Below are positions 1 to 6,401 of a DNA stretch of 7,207 bases, piece by piece. The stretch covers positions 1 to 7,207 of the forward strand of contig JAOAPG010000393.1 of the NCBI GenBank assembly GCA_025462785.1, in the 5' to 3' direction. The notes below the pieces were generated by a model. It was not told where the DNA came from, made no database searches, and saw nothing but the letters and a program-made list of their open reading frames with translations. Made by a program: the position numbers and the translations under genes. Origin of the DNA: Acidobacteriaceae bacterium (GTDB lineage Bacteria; Acidobacteriota; Terriglobia; Terriglobales; Acidobacteriaceae). Positions within the stretch are counted from its first letter, which is position 1. Each line of letters begins with the position of its first letter.

Positions 1-467
1 AGCAGCAGACTCTCTCGTTTGAGAACATTCAGCCAGGGAAGTATTCGATGGAGTTTACCTCGAACGGCTCATTCTACGTTCAGTCTGCTCGATGCGGAGT
101 AACAGATTTGTTGCATGACGATCTTACGGTGACGCCAGACTTTCGCGTTGCTCCGATCGAAGTTATGTTGCGCGATGACGGAGCGACCCTTGATATCTCA
201 CTGCAGGATCATCAGGCCAAAGGAACTGTCCTTCTCATTCCAGATCAGGCACCAAGGCAAGTGAAAGCTGGAATGCTTTCTGGTCAGCTTAAATTTAGCG
301 GTCTTGCGCCAGGCGAGTACACGGTCGTTGCGCTCGATAATACGGAAGGGCTGGAGTACACAAGCCCCGAAGCTCTCAGTCCATATCTGAGTAGTGCCAC
401 CCATTTAACATTGGGACCAAAGCAGAACTCCACATTGACTTTGCAACTGACGCACGTGGGGAAATAG
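1..467 (+). CDS. C-terminal part of a secreted carboxypeptidase-regulatory-like (beta-sandwich) multi-module protein, 5' end outside window
   Basis: The frame is open from the left edge (first full codon at base 3) to the TAG at 465-467, giving 154 visible residues. The ATG at 48 is not the start: it falls inside a module motif (QPGKYSMEF) and the reading frame continues upstream without a stop. Two module ends are visible. The first has F-x-x-I-QPGKY followed by YVQSARCGVTDLL, the form of a 'yV.sa..G..DLL' segment common in these proteins. The second has VLLIPDQAP, then LKFSGLAPGEYTVVALDN and LEYTSPEALSPYL. These match the carboxypeptidase regulatory-like / transthyretin-like fold, which is structural and cell-surface rather than enzymatic. 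The last 75 or so residues resemble the end of the next gene (LVPRQP, LPGQYTLLAIEN, LEWSNPSALLQF), so the two are paralogs in one transcription unit, five bases apart. Its function is unknown. The family call is firm; any role in adhesion or polymer binding would be speculation. Confidence 0.8.
   Translation, partial: QQTLSFENIQPGKYSMEFTSNGSFYVQSARCGVTDLLHDDLTVTPDFRVAPIEVMLRDDGATLDISLQDHQAKGTVLLIPDQAPRQVKAGMLSGQLKFSGLAPGEYTVVALDNTEGLEYTSPEALSPYLSSATHLTLGPKQNSTLTLQLTHVGK
458..463 (+). promoter_or_regulatory. Ribosome binding site for the 560-residue secreted protein
   Basis: GGGGAA lies within the last codons of the upstream gene and nine bases before the ATG at 473. It supports that ATG as the start and suggests translation is coupled to the upstream paralog, with no room for a separate promoter in the five-base gap. 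Confidence 0.5.
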
Positions 468-472
468 CCCGC

Positions 473-2155
473 ATGGTACGGTTTTTTACAATACTAGGGC
501 CATTGCTGTTCGCCTTGACTGGTTTCGCCCAGCCACAAACGATCTCGAACCGAATACCTGAAAGATTTCAAATCAGTGGCACGGTTGTGAGCGCAGTCAC
601 CGGACAAAGTCTTGCGGACACCGAAGTCTCCATTGGCCGTTCCCAGAGTACCGATAAACTGCAAAGCATAACGACAGGAGCTAACGGGCATTTCCAATTC
701 AACAACCTCAGCCTGGGAAAGTATTGGCTGGCCGCGCAACGTAGAGGATTCAGCCTACAATCCTTTGAAGAGCATCTGGGATATTTCACCGGCATTGCAG
801 TTGGACCTGCTTTGCGATCCGAAGATCTCGTATTTCGCCTGAATCCAGACGCGGCTATCTCCGGGACCGTAACCGACGATCAAAATGATCCGGTGCGCGA
901 TGCCAATGTACTGCTGTTTCACGGCATGATCGAGAACGGAACGCGTACCACACAATCCCGCGAGCAAACCGTGACCGACGACCAAGGGCATTACTATTTC
1001 GGACATCTTCAGCCCGGGAAGTATTTCATAGCCGTATCGGCGAGACCCTGGTATGCCGAATCGCAGTCGCCACAGAACTTTCGCTTCCGCCGCCACGACA
1101 GTACTGCGATTGAAGGCAATCCCCTACGAGACCCTGAGGGTGAAAACGCCGCACTTGACGTGGCATATCCGCTCACGTTTTACGCCGGCGCGACCGACGC
1201 AAACTCGGCCACTCCTTTGCTTCTCAAAGCCGGTGATCGCGCCGCTGCCGATGTGAGCCTCATGCCTGTACGCGCAGTCCATCTGCGAGTTCACGGTCCA
1301 ACCCTTGATGGGACTCCAGAGGAAAAGCAACAGGTTAGCGCGATCATTGTTCAACGCTTATTTGACGGTGCCGAAGTTCCAGTGATCGGTCAAACCATGC
1401 AGAGAGAAAACGGCGACTTTGAAATCAGCGGAATCGCACCCGGGCAATTCGACGTGACCATGGAATCGTATGGCAAGGATCCAAGGAGCTGGACACAAAC
1501 AGTGACTATTTCAGGGGATTCCGAGTTGAACATAACCGGGAATTCCTCAGCTGCGGCTGTCAGTGGCACAGTTAAGCTCGACGGCCAAGCTCTCCAGCAA
1601 CAAGCGTTCATTCAGTTTCGAAGTTCTAACTCAAGCCGATCTTTCGGTGCACAAGTATCGGCGAACGGCGAGTTCACGGTTGCGCAAAGTCCGGTGCAGC
1701 CTGGAATCTATGAAGTCTCGGTGTTCAATGTTCCTGGCGCAGTTGTCGGAAATCTAGCGGCAACCGGTGCAAGAGTAGCTGGCAGGAACGTGGAAATCAG
1801 CGGAGCTGGCCCGGTGCAACTAACTGTGACCTTGGCGAAACAGCTGGGGACAGTGAACGGTACAGTGTTGCGCAATCGCAAGCCAGTCTCTGGAGCTATG
1901 GTCGTGCTGGTTCCGCGGCAACCTGAAAAGAACAACTCACTGTTTCGCCGTGACCAGAGCGATAGCGATGGAACGTTTACGCTTCCCAACGTGCTTCCTG
2001 GCCAGTACACATTGCTCGCGATTGAAAATGGATGGGACTTGGAGTGGTCAAACCCATCGGCTCTTTTGCAGTTCATGAAGAAAGGGAAACCAATCGAGGT
2101 CCAGCCGGAAGGGAAGCTTCAGGTTCAGGTGAGCACGCAGCAAGTGCCACATTAA
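473..2155 (+). CDS. Secreted protein with repeated carboxypeptidase-regulatory-like domains, 560 residues
   Basis: Complete gene. The N-terminus is a signal peptide (MVRFF, hydrophobic stretch to about residue 17, likely cleavage after GFA near residue 19), so the product is exported. At least four beta-sandwich modules follow: about 33-94 (ISGTVVSAVTGQSLADTEV, NGHFQFNNLSLGKYWLAA), 128-192 (ISGTVTDDQNDPVRDANV, QGHYYFGHLQPGKYFIAV), 362-420 (VSGTVKLDGQ, QPGIYEVSV) and 458-517 (VNGTVLRNRKPVSGAMV, LPGQYTLLA). A partial module at about 313-331 contains IAPGQFDV. Between modules, residues 232-264 (YPLTFYAGATDANSATP, AGDRAAADVSL) match a linker often seen in acidobacterial members. No peptidase motif is present, so it is not an enzyme by sequence. 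GGGGAA at 458-463, nine bases before the ATG and just before the previous stop, is a fair ribosome site and implies coupling with the upstream paralog. There is no clear C-terminal anchor. The substrate or partner is unknown. Confidence 0.88.
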   Translation: MVRFFTILGPLLFALTGFAQPQTISNRIPERFQISGTVVSAVTGQSLADTEVSIGRSQSTDKLQSITTGANGHFQFNNLSLGKYWLAAQRRGFSLQSFEEHLGYFTGIAVGPALRSEDLVFRLNPDAAISGTVTDDQNDPVRDANVLLFHGMIENGTRTTQSREQTVTDDQGHYYFGHLQPGKYFIAVSARPWYAESQSPQNFRFRRHDSTAIEGNPLRDPEGENAALDVAYPLTFYAGATDANSATPLLLKAGDRAAADVSLMPVRAVHLRVHGPTLDGTPEEKQQVSAIIVQRLFDGAEVPVIGQTMQRENGDFEISGIAPGQFDVTMESYGKDPRSWTQTVTISGDSELNITGNSSAAAVSGTVKLDGQALQQQAFIQFRSSNSSRSFGAQVSANGEFTVAQSPVQPGIYEVSVFNVPGAVVGNLAATGARVAGRNVEISGAGPVQLTVTLAKQLGTVNGTVLRNRKPVSGAMVVLVPRQPEKNNSLFRRDQSDSDGTFTLPNVLPGQYTLLAIENGWDLEWSNPSALLQFMKKGKPIEVQPEGKLQVQVSTQQVPH

Positions 2156-2194
2156 ACAGCGTACCTTCGATAACTTCTAGTGAGAATACCGCGG

Positions 2195-2245
2195 CAGTAT
2201 ACTGTGAGAGCCAGCGCTGGTCCAATGGACACACGAGCGTGTGTC
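2195..2245. repeat. Cluster of three perfect inverted repeats
   Basis: Three perfect inverted repeats fall within 51 bases: CAGTATACTG (2195-2204), CCAGCGCTGG (2211-2220), and a hairpin with seven-base arms GACACAC/GTGTGTC around a GAGC loop (2228-2245). They start 40 bases after the stop codon of the secreted-protein gene. No T-run follows, so this is not a classical intrinsic terminator. It could form 3'-end RNA structure, aid Rho-dependent termination or bind a dimeric protein. The inverted repeats are seen directly; any role is inferred. Confidence 0.45.
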
Positions 2246-2492
2246 GTCGTATCCGCGCTCAAGGGCTTCGCGGCTCAGGTCGTCCAAAGTTCAATGCATA
2301 CAAGATTGAACCATGGGCAGGACAGTTTCTTTATCTTGGACAATTTGGCGCAGTTCTAGAATCATCACACCCTCAGGTCACCTTTCAGCGGCGCGATCAA
2401 GTTGGCTCTCAGGCGTTCGCCGGAGGAATGTTGGTACGAATGCTGGGAGACCCAGTTTATCGCTCGTCATCGACTATGCTTCTGTAAAGAAC

Positions 2493-2537
2493 GGAAGCAC
2501 ACGCCCGGGAACACCCCGTTTGCAGGCGCTCGCTTCC
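2493..2537 (-). terminator. Possible terminator stem-loop at the end of the Tad operon
   Basis: Outer arms GGAAGC (2493-2498) and GCTTCC (2532-2537) pair perfectly. After a three-by-three internal loop, CGCC (2502-2505) pairs with GGCG (2525-2528), and inside that CGGG (2506-2509) pairs with CCCG (2515-2518). On the - strand the structure begins 15 bases after the DUF192 stop codon and is followed by GTTCTTTAC, a weak T-rich tail. Position and orientation fit the end of the operon. The interrupted stem and poor T-tract keep confidence low. Confidence 0.35.
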
Positions 2538-2552
2538 CGATAGCATCCGGCA

Positions 2553-2996
2553 TTAGCGGAGAGGAACGATCTCTTGGGAAACCGGCTCCACTATTTGTGT
2601 AGAGCCCCCCATCGGAGTTTTCTTTGCTTCGTAGCGCTCAATGATTAATTCATCTCCGACTTCCGTGCGGCTCCTGAAGATGGTATGAGCCGGCAACTCC
2701 AGCACGCTCTCCGCCCGTAGCTTAGGCAAGACGACACGGAAAGGTTTCACCATCTCCTTCAGGCCCACTACCCTGAAGTCTTTGTCGATCATTACCAAGT
2801 CGAAAGAGAACAACATTCCGACGGTATGAACCGAGTTTGCCGGCACAATCCACACCCCGCCATCCGGCTTGAGAGATCTTCTGCCGAGCAGCCCGACTAA
2901 GCGGCCCAAAATCGAGTCTGCGACAGCGACCCGAAAGGCAAGAAAGGTCTCCTTCGACTTGTTGTAGACGAAGACTTCCCGCGGCTTTGCAAGCAT
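2553..2996 (-). CDS. DUF192 family protein, 147 residues, last gene of the Tad operon
   Basis: The sequence carries the DUF192 pattern in order: VFVYNKSKETFLAFRVAVADS (residues 8-28), GRLVGLLGRRSL (31-42), GVWIVPANSVHTVGM (47-61), FDLVMIDKDFRVVGL (65-79), VKPFR (83-87), ESVLELPAH (96-104) and VGDEL (113-117). The usual 'P-C-x-x-I/V-H-T' signature here has Ala in place of Cys. Family members form small compact beta folds with no agreed biochemical role. There is no signal peptide or membrane segment, so it is probably cytoplasmic. About 26 residues follow the domain. The start is set at the ATG at 2996, preceded by AGGGA (3002-3006) with five-base spacing. A TTG at 3080 would give 175 residues, but it adds a charged, unconserved-looking leader that overlaps the small upstream gene in another frame. 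The gene follows the 32-residue membrane protein by 32 bases. A Tad-related role is inferred only from position. Confidence 0.88.
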   Translation of the reverse strand: MLAKPREVFVYNKSKETFLAFRVAVADSILGRLVGLLGRRSLKPDGGVWIVPANSVHTVGMLFSFDLVMIDKDFRVVGLKEMVKPFRVVLPKLRAESVLELPAHTIFRSRTEVGDELIIERYEAKKTPMGGSTQIVEPVSQEIVPLR

Positions 2997-3001
2997 AGTT
3001 G

Positions 3002-3006
3002 TCCCT
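3002..3006 (-). promoter_or_regulatory. Ribosome binding site that decides the DUF192 start
   Basis: AGGGA on the - strand sits five bases before the ATG at 2996. It favours the 147-residue product over the longer TTG-initiated reading and lies just after the stop codon of the small membrane gene. Confidence 0.5.
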
Positions 3007-3028
3007 GGGGAGCTGGGCGCTCCAGATC

Positions 3029-3127
3029 CTATCGAGGAGCCTTCTTCTTCATCCTGTAGATCAATAGAACGAGCGTGCAAGCAGCCAATACACCCGCGAT
3101 TATCCTGATCAAAGTAATGTTATCCAT
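3029..3127 (-). CDS. Small single-pass membrane protein, 32 residues
   Basis: An ATG at 3127-3125 opens a 32-codon frame ending at TAG (3031-3029). The product starts MDNITLIR, has a hydrophobic segment at about residues 9-24 (IIAGVLAACTLVLLIY), and ends in a basic tail (RMKKKAPR). By the positive-inside rule it should span the inner membrane once with its C-terminus in the cytoplasm. A strong ribosome site, GAGGTG (3137-3132), lies four bases upstream. It sits 35 bases after tadC and 32 bases before the DUF192 start, so it is transcribed with both. It has no pilin-type cleavage site (no G/A-x-x-x-x-E/F-Y), so it is not an Flp pilin. It is too small to assign to a family by eye. It could be an accessory or regulatory microprotein of the Tad platform, or unrelated. 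The good ribosome site and clean membrane-protein composition make it likely to be translated. Confidence 0.72.
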   Translation of the reverse strand: MDNITLIRIIAGVLAACTLVLLIYRMKKKAPR

Positions 3128-3131
3128 GTTT

Positions 3132-3137
3132 CACCTC
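3132..3137 (-). promoter_or_regulatory. Strong ribosome binding site for the 32-residue membrane protein
   Basis: GAGGTG on the - strand, with AAAC as spacer before the ATG at 3127. It is among the best matches to the anti-Shine-Dalgarno sequence in the window and is the main sign that this very short frame is a gene. Confidence 0.6.
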
Positions 3138-3162
3138 GTTTTGATTTGGAACTGCAAAATCT

Positions 3163-4068
3163 TCATTTCAAAAAGTGTGCCAAGAAATCCTTTACCGCGA
3201 TAACAGCCGGACCGACCACGACAATCCCCATCGACGGGAAAATACAGAACACAAGCGGGAGCACAAGCTTAATAGTCGTCTTGGCGGCGCGCTCTTCCAC
3301 CTGTTGGCGACGTTGCGTTCGCAGCGCATCTGAGAACGCGCCCAAGGATTTTGCAATCGGAGTTCCGAAACGATCAGTCTGAATGAGCATGGCGACGAAC
3401 GAACGTGCGCTCTCAAAGCTCGCTCTCTGAGCGAACGACTGCCATGCCGCGTTGCGTTGAACCCCCGCGCGCTGTTCAAAATTAATAAGCAGCAATTCTT
3501 CGCTCAGTTCCTTGTGGCTCATCTGAAGTTCCTGACCCACTCGGACGATGCCTTGGTCCATGCCAAGTCCAGCCTCCAGGCAGATGGACAACAGGTCAAG
3601 CCCATCAGGAAGGCTCAATCGGAGCCGCTCCCTCCTCCGGTTAATTGCATGGGAAAGCCAGAAATCCGGGGCAAAGAAGCCAATCACTAGCGCCAACAGA
3701 AAATAGATAATCGTGTTTTCGCTGAAAACGAGAGCCACCGTTAAGCCCAATACGGCCGGCACAGCTAACCGCGCCCCCAAGAAGATGTCCGGATGATATG
3801 GCTTCCGGTAGCCCGCGAGCATGAGTCGGTGTACGATCTCCGGGTCAGGCTCGGATGCGAAGGCTTTTCGGAAGGCAGTGAAGGGCTTCGCCACCAAGTC
3901 TCCGCTCACAGTGGGCCGCCATGCCGCCGAAGCAGTTCCGATCCCCCGCGCTCCACGAGCGACTTCTTCGAGGAGAGCGCCTTGGGCCGAAGACCGCCCC
4001 ATTAGGAGCAGAAAACAGAGCAAGAAGGCAACAAACAAGCTCAGTCCGAAAAGTATGGTAAGCATCAT
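3163..4068 (-). CDS. tadC: TadC-like inner-membrane platform protein of the Tad pilus (type II secretion F family)
   Basis: A 301-residue membrane protein of the GspF/T2SSF superfamily. Hydrophobic segments fall at about residues 3-23, 99-115, 119-137 and 266-293. The central cytoplasmic domain contains LPDGLDLLSICLEAGLGMDQ (153-172), the characteristic helix of TadB/TadC proteins, and LIQTDRFGTPIAKSL (228-242), equivalent to the second conserved helix. Known role of the family: TadC pairs with TadB to form the inner-membrane platform driven by the TadA/CpaF ATPase during Flp pilus assembly. The length is typical. The gene starts four bases after the tadB stop with no good Shine-Dalgarno sequence and two consecutive ATGs (4068 and 4065), so translation probably relies on coupling to tadB. 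TadC rather than TadB is assigned because it comes second and has the 'DGLDLL-EAGL' form of the motif. Confidence 0.93.
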   Translation of the reverse strand: MMLTILFGLSLFVAFLLCFLLLMGRSSAQGALLEEVARGARGIGTASAAWRPTVSGDLVAKPFTAFRKAFASEPDPEIVHRLMLAGYRKPYHPDIFLGARLAVPAVLGLTVALVFSENTIIYFLLALVIGFFAPDFWLSHAINRRRERLRLSLPDGLDLLSICLEAGLGMDQGIVRVGQELQMSHKELSEELLLINFEQRAGVQRNAAWQSFAQRASFESARSFVAMLIQTDRFGTPIAKSLGAFSDALRTQRRQQVEERAAKTTIKLVLPLVFCIFPSMGIVVVGPAVIAVKDFLAHFLK

Positions 4069-4072
4069 GCTT

Positions 4073-5026
4073 TTAGATCTTCACATCAATAATTTTGCGA
4101 ATAGCCAGGATACCGATCACCATCAGGCCCAGCCCAAAGTAGACCATCTTCAGGCCGAAAGGATCGCTCAACAGAGCTTTCTCGTACTGGTGATTGAGAG
4201 TATTGATAATGCCGAACATCACAAATGGTGCGGCGCAAAGGATCCAACCCGTGATGCGCCCTTGCGCGGTATAGATCTGGAGTTGCCCACGCAATCGGGC
4301 CCGCTCTCTCACCACCTCTGAGGTCTTATCGAGAATCTGTGCAAGGTTCCCTCCGGATTCCTTCTGCAGAAGAATCGCGGTGGCAAGAAACCGCATGTCA
4401 TCCAGAGGGATTCGATCGATAAGACCGATTAGTGCGTCCCGGGTGGGAAGACCCAGGCTCTGTTCCTTATGCAAAGCACGGAACTCGAGTCCGACCGGAT
4501 CTGCAACCTCGTTGCCGACCATTTCCATGACAGCTGAAATCGAATGACCTGCGCGCAAACCTCTTGACATAAGGTCAACCGCTTCGGGAAGGAGAGCCGC
4601 AAATCGCTTGAACCGGATCTCGCGAAGAATATACAGATAGACGTAAGGCGCCGAGCCCACGGCAATGCATATACCCAAGCTAATGACCGCGCCGGGGACG
4701 ACTAAGGATACAAGCCAATAACTCCCAAGACCGGCAATTAACGAGAACAGGAAGACTGAACCGAGGGGCCAATCCCGGCCCGATTGCCTGATCAACCGCG
4801 ATACGGCCGGAGATCCGGGTATTTTTTGCGCCAACTCTTCGAGCGTACCCGAGCGAACGGTCTGTTGTTTAAGGATCGTGATGCGATCGGACGCATGGGG
4901 CTGGGCTTCTTCGATACTCGCCAACTGCTCCTCGACCGCCTTTTCAATCGAGGTCGGCTTCAGGAAATAAAGAAGCAACCCGAACAAGAGGATCAGAAGC
5001 AGCGCGAATAGAAGTATGAGCGACAT
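4073..5026 (-). CDS. tadB: TadB-like inner-membrane platform protein of the Tad pilus (type II secretion F family)
   Basis: 317 residues. A hydrophobic N-terminal segment (about 3-22) is followed by a charged cytoplasmic stretch, paired membrane segments at about 88-110 and 112-133, the T2SSF domain at about 143-268, and membrane segments at about 258-276 and 294-311. The domain has LPEAVDLMSRGLRAGHS (146-162) and LLQKESGGNLAQILD (219-233), both diagnostic of TadB. Family knowledge: together with TadC it forms the platform that couples CpaF ATP hydrolysis to pilin extraction from the membrane. The start at 5026 is supported by GAGGAG six bases upstream. The gap from the cpaF stop is ten bases and the ribosome site overlaps that stop codon, indicating coupled translation. 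Length and topology are normal for the family. Confidence 0.95.
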   Translation of the reverse strand: MSLILLFALLLILLFGLLLYFLKPTSIEKAVEEQLASIEEAQPHASDRITILKQQTVRSGTLEELAQKIPGSPAVSRLIRQSGRDWPLGSVFLFSLIAGLGSYWLVSLVVPGAVISLGICIAVGSAPYVYLYILREIRFKRFAALLPEAVDLMSRGLRAGHSISAVMEMVGNEVADPVGLEFRALHKEQSLGLPTRDALIGLIDRIPLDDMRFLATAILLQKESGGNLAQILDKTSEVVRERARLRGQLQIYTAQGRITGWILCAAPFVMFGIINTLNHQYEKALLSDPFGLKMVYFGLGLMVIGILAIRKIIDVKI

Positions 5027-5032
5027 ACTTTT

Positions 5033-5038
5033 CTCCTC
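5033..5038 (-). promoter_or_regulatory. tadB ribosome binding site overlapping the cpaF stop codon
   Basis: On the - strand the cpaF TGA (5039-5037) shares its GA with GAGGAG (5038-5033), which lies six bases before the tadB ATG at 5026. Ribosomes finishing cpaF would stop on the tadB ribosome site, a layout expected for translational coupling. Confidence 0.65.
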
Positions 5039-6398
5039 AGTTCCAGAGCCTTACTGATTGCTCAAAGCACTTCGGCGGCAGATTAATTCCGGAAGCTTTG
5101 AGCTTGTCAGCGAACTTTGGCCGGATACCCGTTGCGGTGAAAGCTCCCAAAATCCGGCCGTCCGGTGAAACTCCCTGCTTCTCGAATAGAAAAACGTCCT
5201 GCATGCTGACCACGTCATCTTCCATGCCGGTGATCTCGCTGATGTGCGTGAGCCGCCGCGTTCCATCCCCTAAGCGTGAGACCTGAAGAACCAGGGTAAC
5301 CGCAGATGCGATCTGTTTTCGCACTGCCTTTTCCGGCAAATTCAGGTTTGCCATCATCGCCATGGTCTCCATGCGGGCGATCGCATCCCGGGGACTGTTG
5401 GCGTGAACCGTTGTGAGTGACCCATCATGGCCGGTATTCATTGCTTGCAGCATGTCCAGCGCTTCTTCGCCGCGCACCTCACCGATGATGATGCGGTTGG
5501 GGCGCATGCGCAGGCTGTTGATCACAAGTTGCCTCTGCTGCACCGCTCCCTTACCTTCCACATTAGCGGGACGACACTCAAGCCGGACCACATGGCGTTG
5601 CTTGAGTTGCAATTCGGCTGAATCTTCAATCGTGACAATGCGTTCCTTGTCTGAAATGTAACCGGAGAGCACGTTCAGGAACGTCGTCTTCCCCGCGCCG
5701 GTCCCGCCAGAAATGACAATGTTGAGTCGCGCGGCGACCGCGCCTTTAAGCACATCTAGCATCGGCTGGGTAAGCGTCTGGTTTGCCAGCAGGTCATCTT
5801 CCGTGATCGGGATGTGACCGAAACGGCGAATCGAAAGATGAGGGCCATCAATGGACAGTGGTGGGATGATGACGTTCACCCGGGACCCATCGGCAAGTCG
5901 AGCATCCACCATGGGAGACGATTCGTCAACGCGCCTTCCGATGGCCGAAACAATCTTGTCGATGATGTGCATCAGGTGCGCATCGTCCTTGAACATGATT
6001 TTCGTCTCTTCCAGAACACCGGCGCGCTCGACGTACACCTCCTTGGCCCCGTTGACTAGGATGTCGCTGATCGTTGGATCCTGCAGCAGTGGTTCCAGTG
6101 GACCCAAACCAAAGACCTCGTCCAGCACTTCAAGCGAGAGCCGCTCTTTTTCCCGCCCGCTCAAAGGCGTATCGAGATTGGCCACCAGATCCTGGATTAC
6201 CGCGAACACCTGCCGCCGGGTGCGGTCGTCCCGCACGGTAGCCACTCTCTCCAGATCGACCTTGTTCAGAAGGTCACGATGGATTCCGGTTTTCAGGTCT
6301 TGATAGACACGAAAATCGAGACCGCCGCGTTTCTTCGCTTCGCCGGAGATCACGGGGTTGATCGCTGCCGCCGGAACTGCTGGATTGAAATCACCCAT
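5037..6398 (-). CDS. cpaF: CpaF/TadA ATPase, motor of the Tad pilus (secretion NTPase superfamily)
   Basis: A 453-residue cytoplasmic AAA-like secretion ATPase. The N-terminal domain has FGLGPLEPLLQDPTISDILV (96-115), the usual TadA helix, and RVDESSPMVDARLADGSRVN (156-175). Nucleotide-binding elements follow in order: Walker A GGTGAGKTT (231-239), the Asp box VTIEDSAELQL (255-265), Walker B region IIIGEVRGEEALDMLQAMN (303-321) with catalytic Glu 307, and the His box TTVHANSP (329-336). All key residues are intact, so it should be active. Known role: hexameric ATPase that powers Flp pilin polymerisation and, in some species, retraction, acting on TadB/TadC. The ATG at 6398 is preceded by GGGAGGG. 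It follows cpaE by 29 bases. The C-terminal end (FEQSVRLWN) is slightly longer than the usual ending after the 'LPP..F' segment. Confidence 0.97.
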   Translation of the reverse strand: MGDFNPAVPAAAINPVISGEAKKRGGLDFRVYQDLKTGIHRDLLNKVDLERVATVRDDRTRRQVFAVIQDLVANLDTPLSGREKERLSLEVLDEVFGLGPLEPLLQDPTISDILVNGAKEVYVERAGVLEETKIMFKDDAHLMHIIDKIVSAIGRRVDESSPMVDARLADGSRVNVIIPPLSIDGPHLSIRRFGHIPITEDDLLANQTLTQPMLDVLKGAVAARLNIVISGGTGAGKTTFLNVLSGYISDKERIVTIEDSAELQLKQRHVVRLECRPANVEGKGAVQQRQLVINSLRMRPNRIIIGEVRGEEALDMLQAMNTGHDGSLTTVHANSPRDAIARMETMAMMANLNLPEKAVRKQIASAVTLVLQVSRLGDGTRRLTHISEITGMEDDVVSMQDVFLFEKQGVSPDGRILGAFTATGIRPKFADKLKASGINLPPKCFEQSVRLWN

Positions 6399-6401
6399 AC
6401 G

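Larger units (their letters stand above)
2156..2552. other. 397-base convergent intergenic region, no convincing gene
   Basis: This lies between the 3' ends of two converging operons. One + frame stays open to a stop ending at 2487, but it enters from inside the preceding gene in the wrong frame. Its product shows no recognisable motif, and none of its ATGs has a good ribosome site. The region contains a cluster of short perfect inverted repeats near 2195-2245 and an imperfect stem-loop at 2493-2537. No tRNA, mobile element end or direct repeat was seen. It may hold decayed coding sequence, but nothing identifies a parent gene. Confidence 0.6.

Noticed and set aside
48..467. ATG at 48 as the true start of the first gene
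   Set aside because: The frame stays open to the left edge and the ATG falls inside a conserved QPGKY module motif, so this is the tail of a longer gene.
2032..2487. 151-residue + strand frame as a gene
   Set aside because: It begins inside the 560-residue gene in another frame, has no recognisable motif and no convincing ribosome site at its ATG.
2553..3080. 175-residue version of the DUF192 protein starting at TTG 3080
   Set aside because: The extra 28 residues are hydrophilic, lie outside the domain and overlap the small membrane gene in another frame. The ATG at 2996 has a better ribosome site.
3029..3127. 32-residue membrane protein as an Flp-type pilin
   Set aside because: It has no prepilin peptidase cleavage motif, no E-Y pair, and its charged tail and length do not match Flp pilins.
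3821..4321. 166-residue + strand frame opposite tadC/tadB
   Set aside because: It spans the junction of two clear genes on the other strand and its composition is typical of a shadow frame.
5851..6303. 150-residue + strand frame opposite cpaF
   Set aside because: It is Ser/Arg/Thr-rich antisense translation of a well conserved ATPase gene, with no motif or ribosome site.
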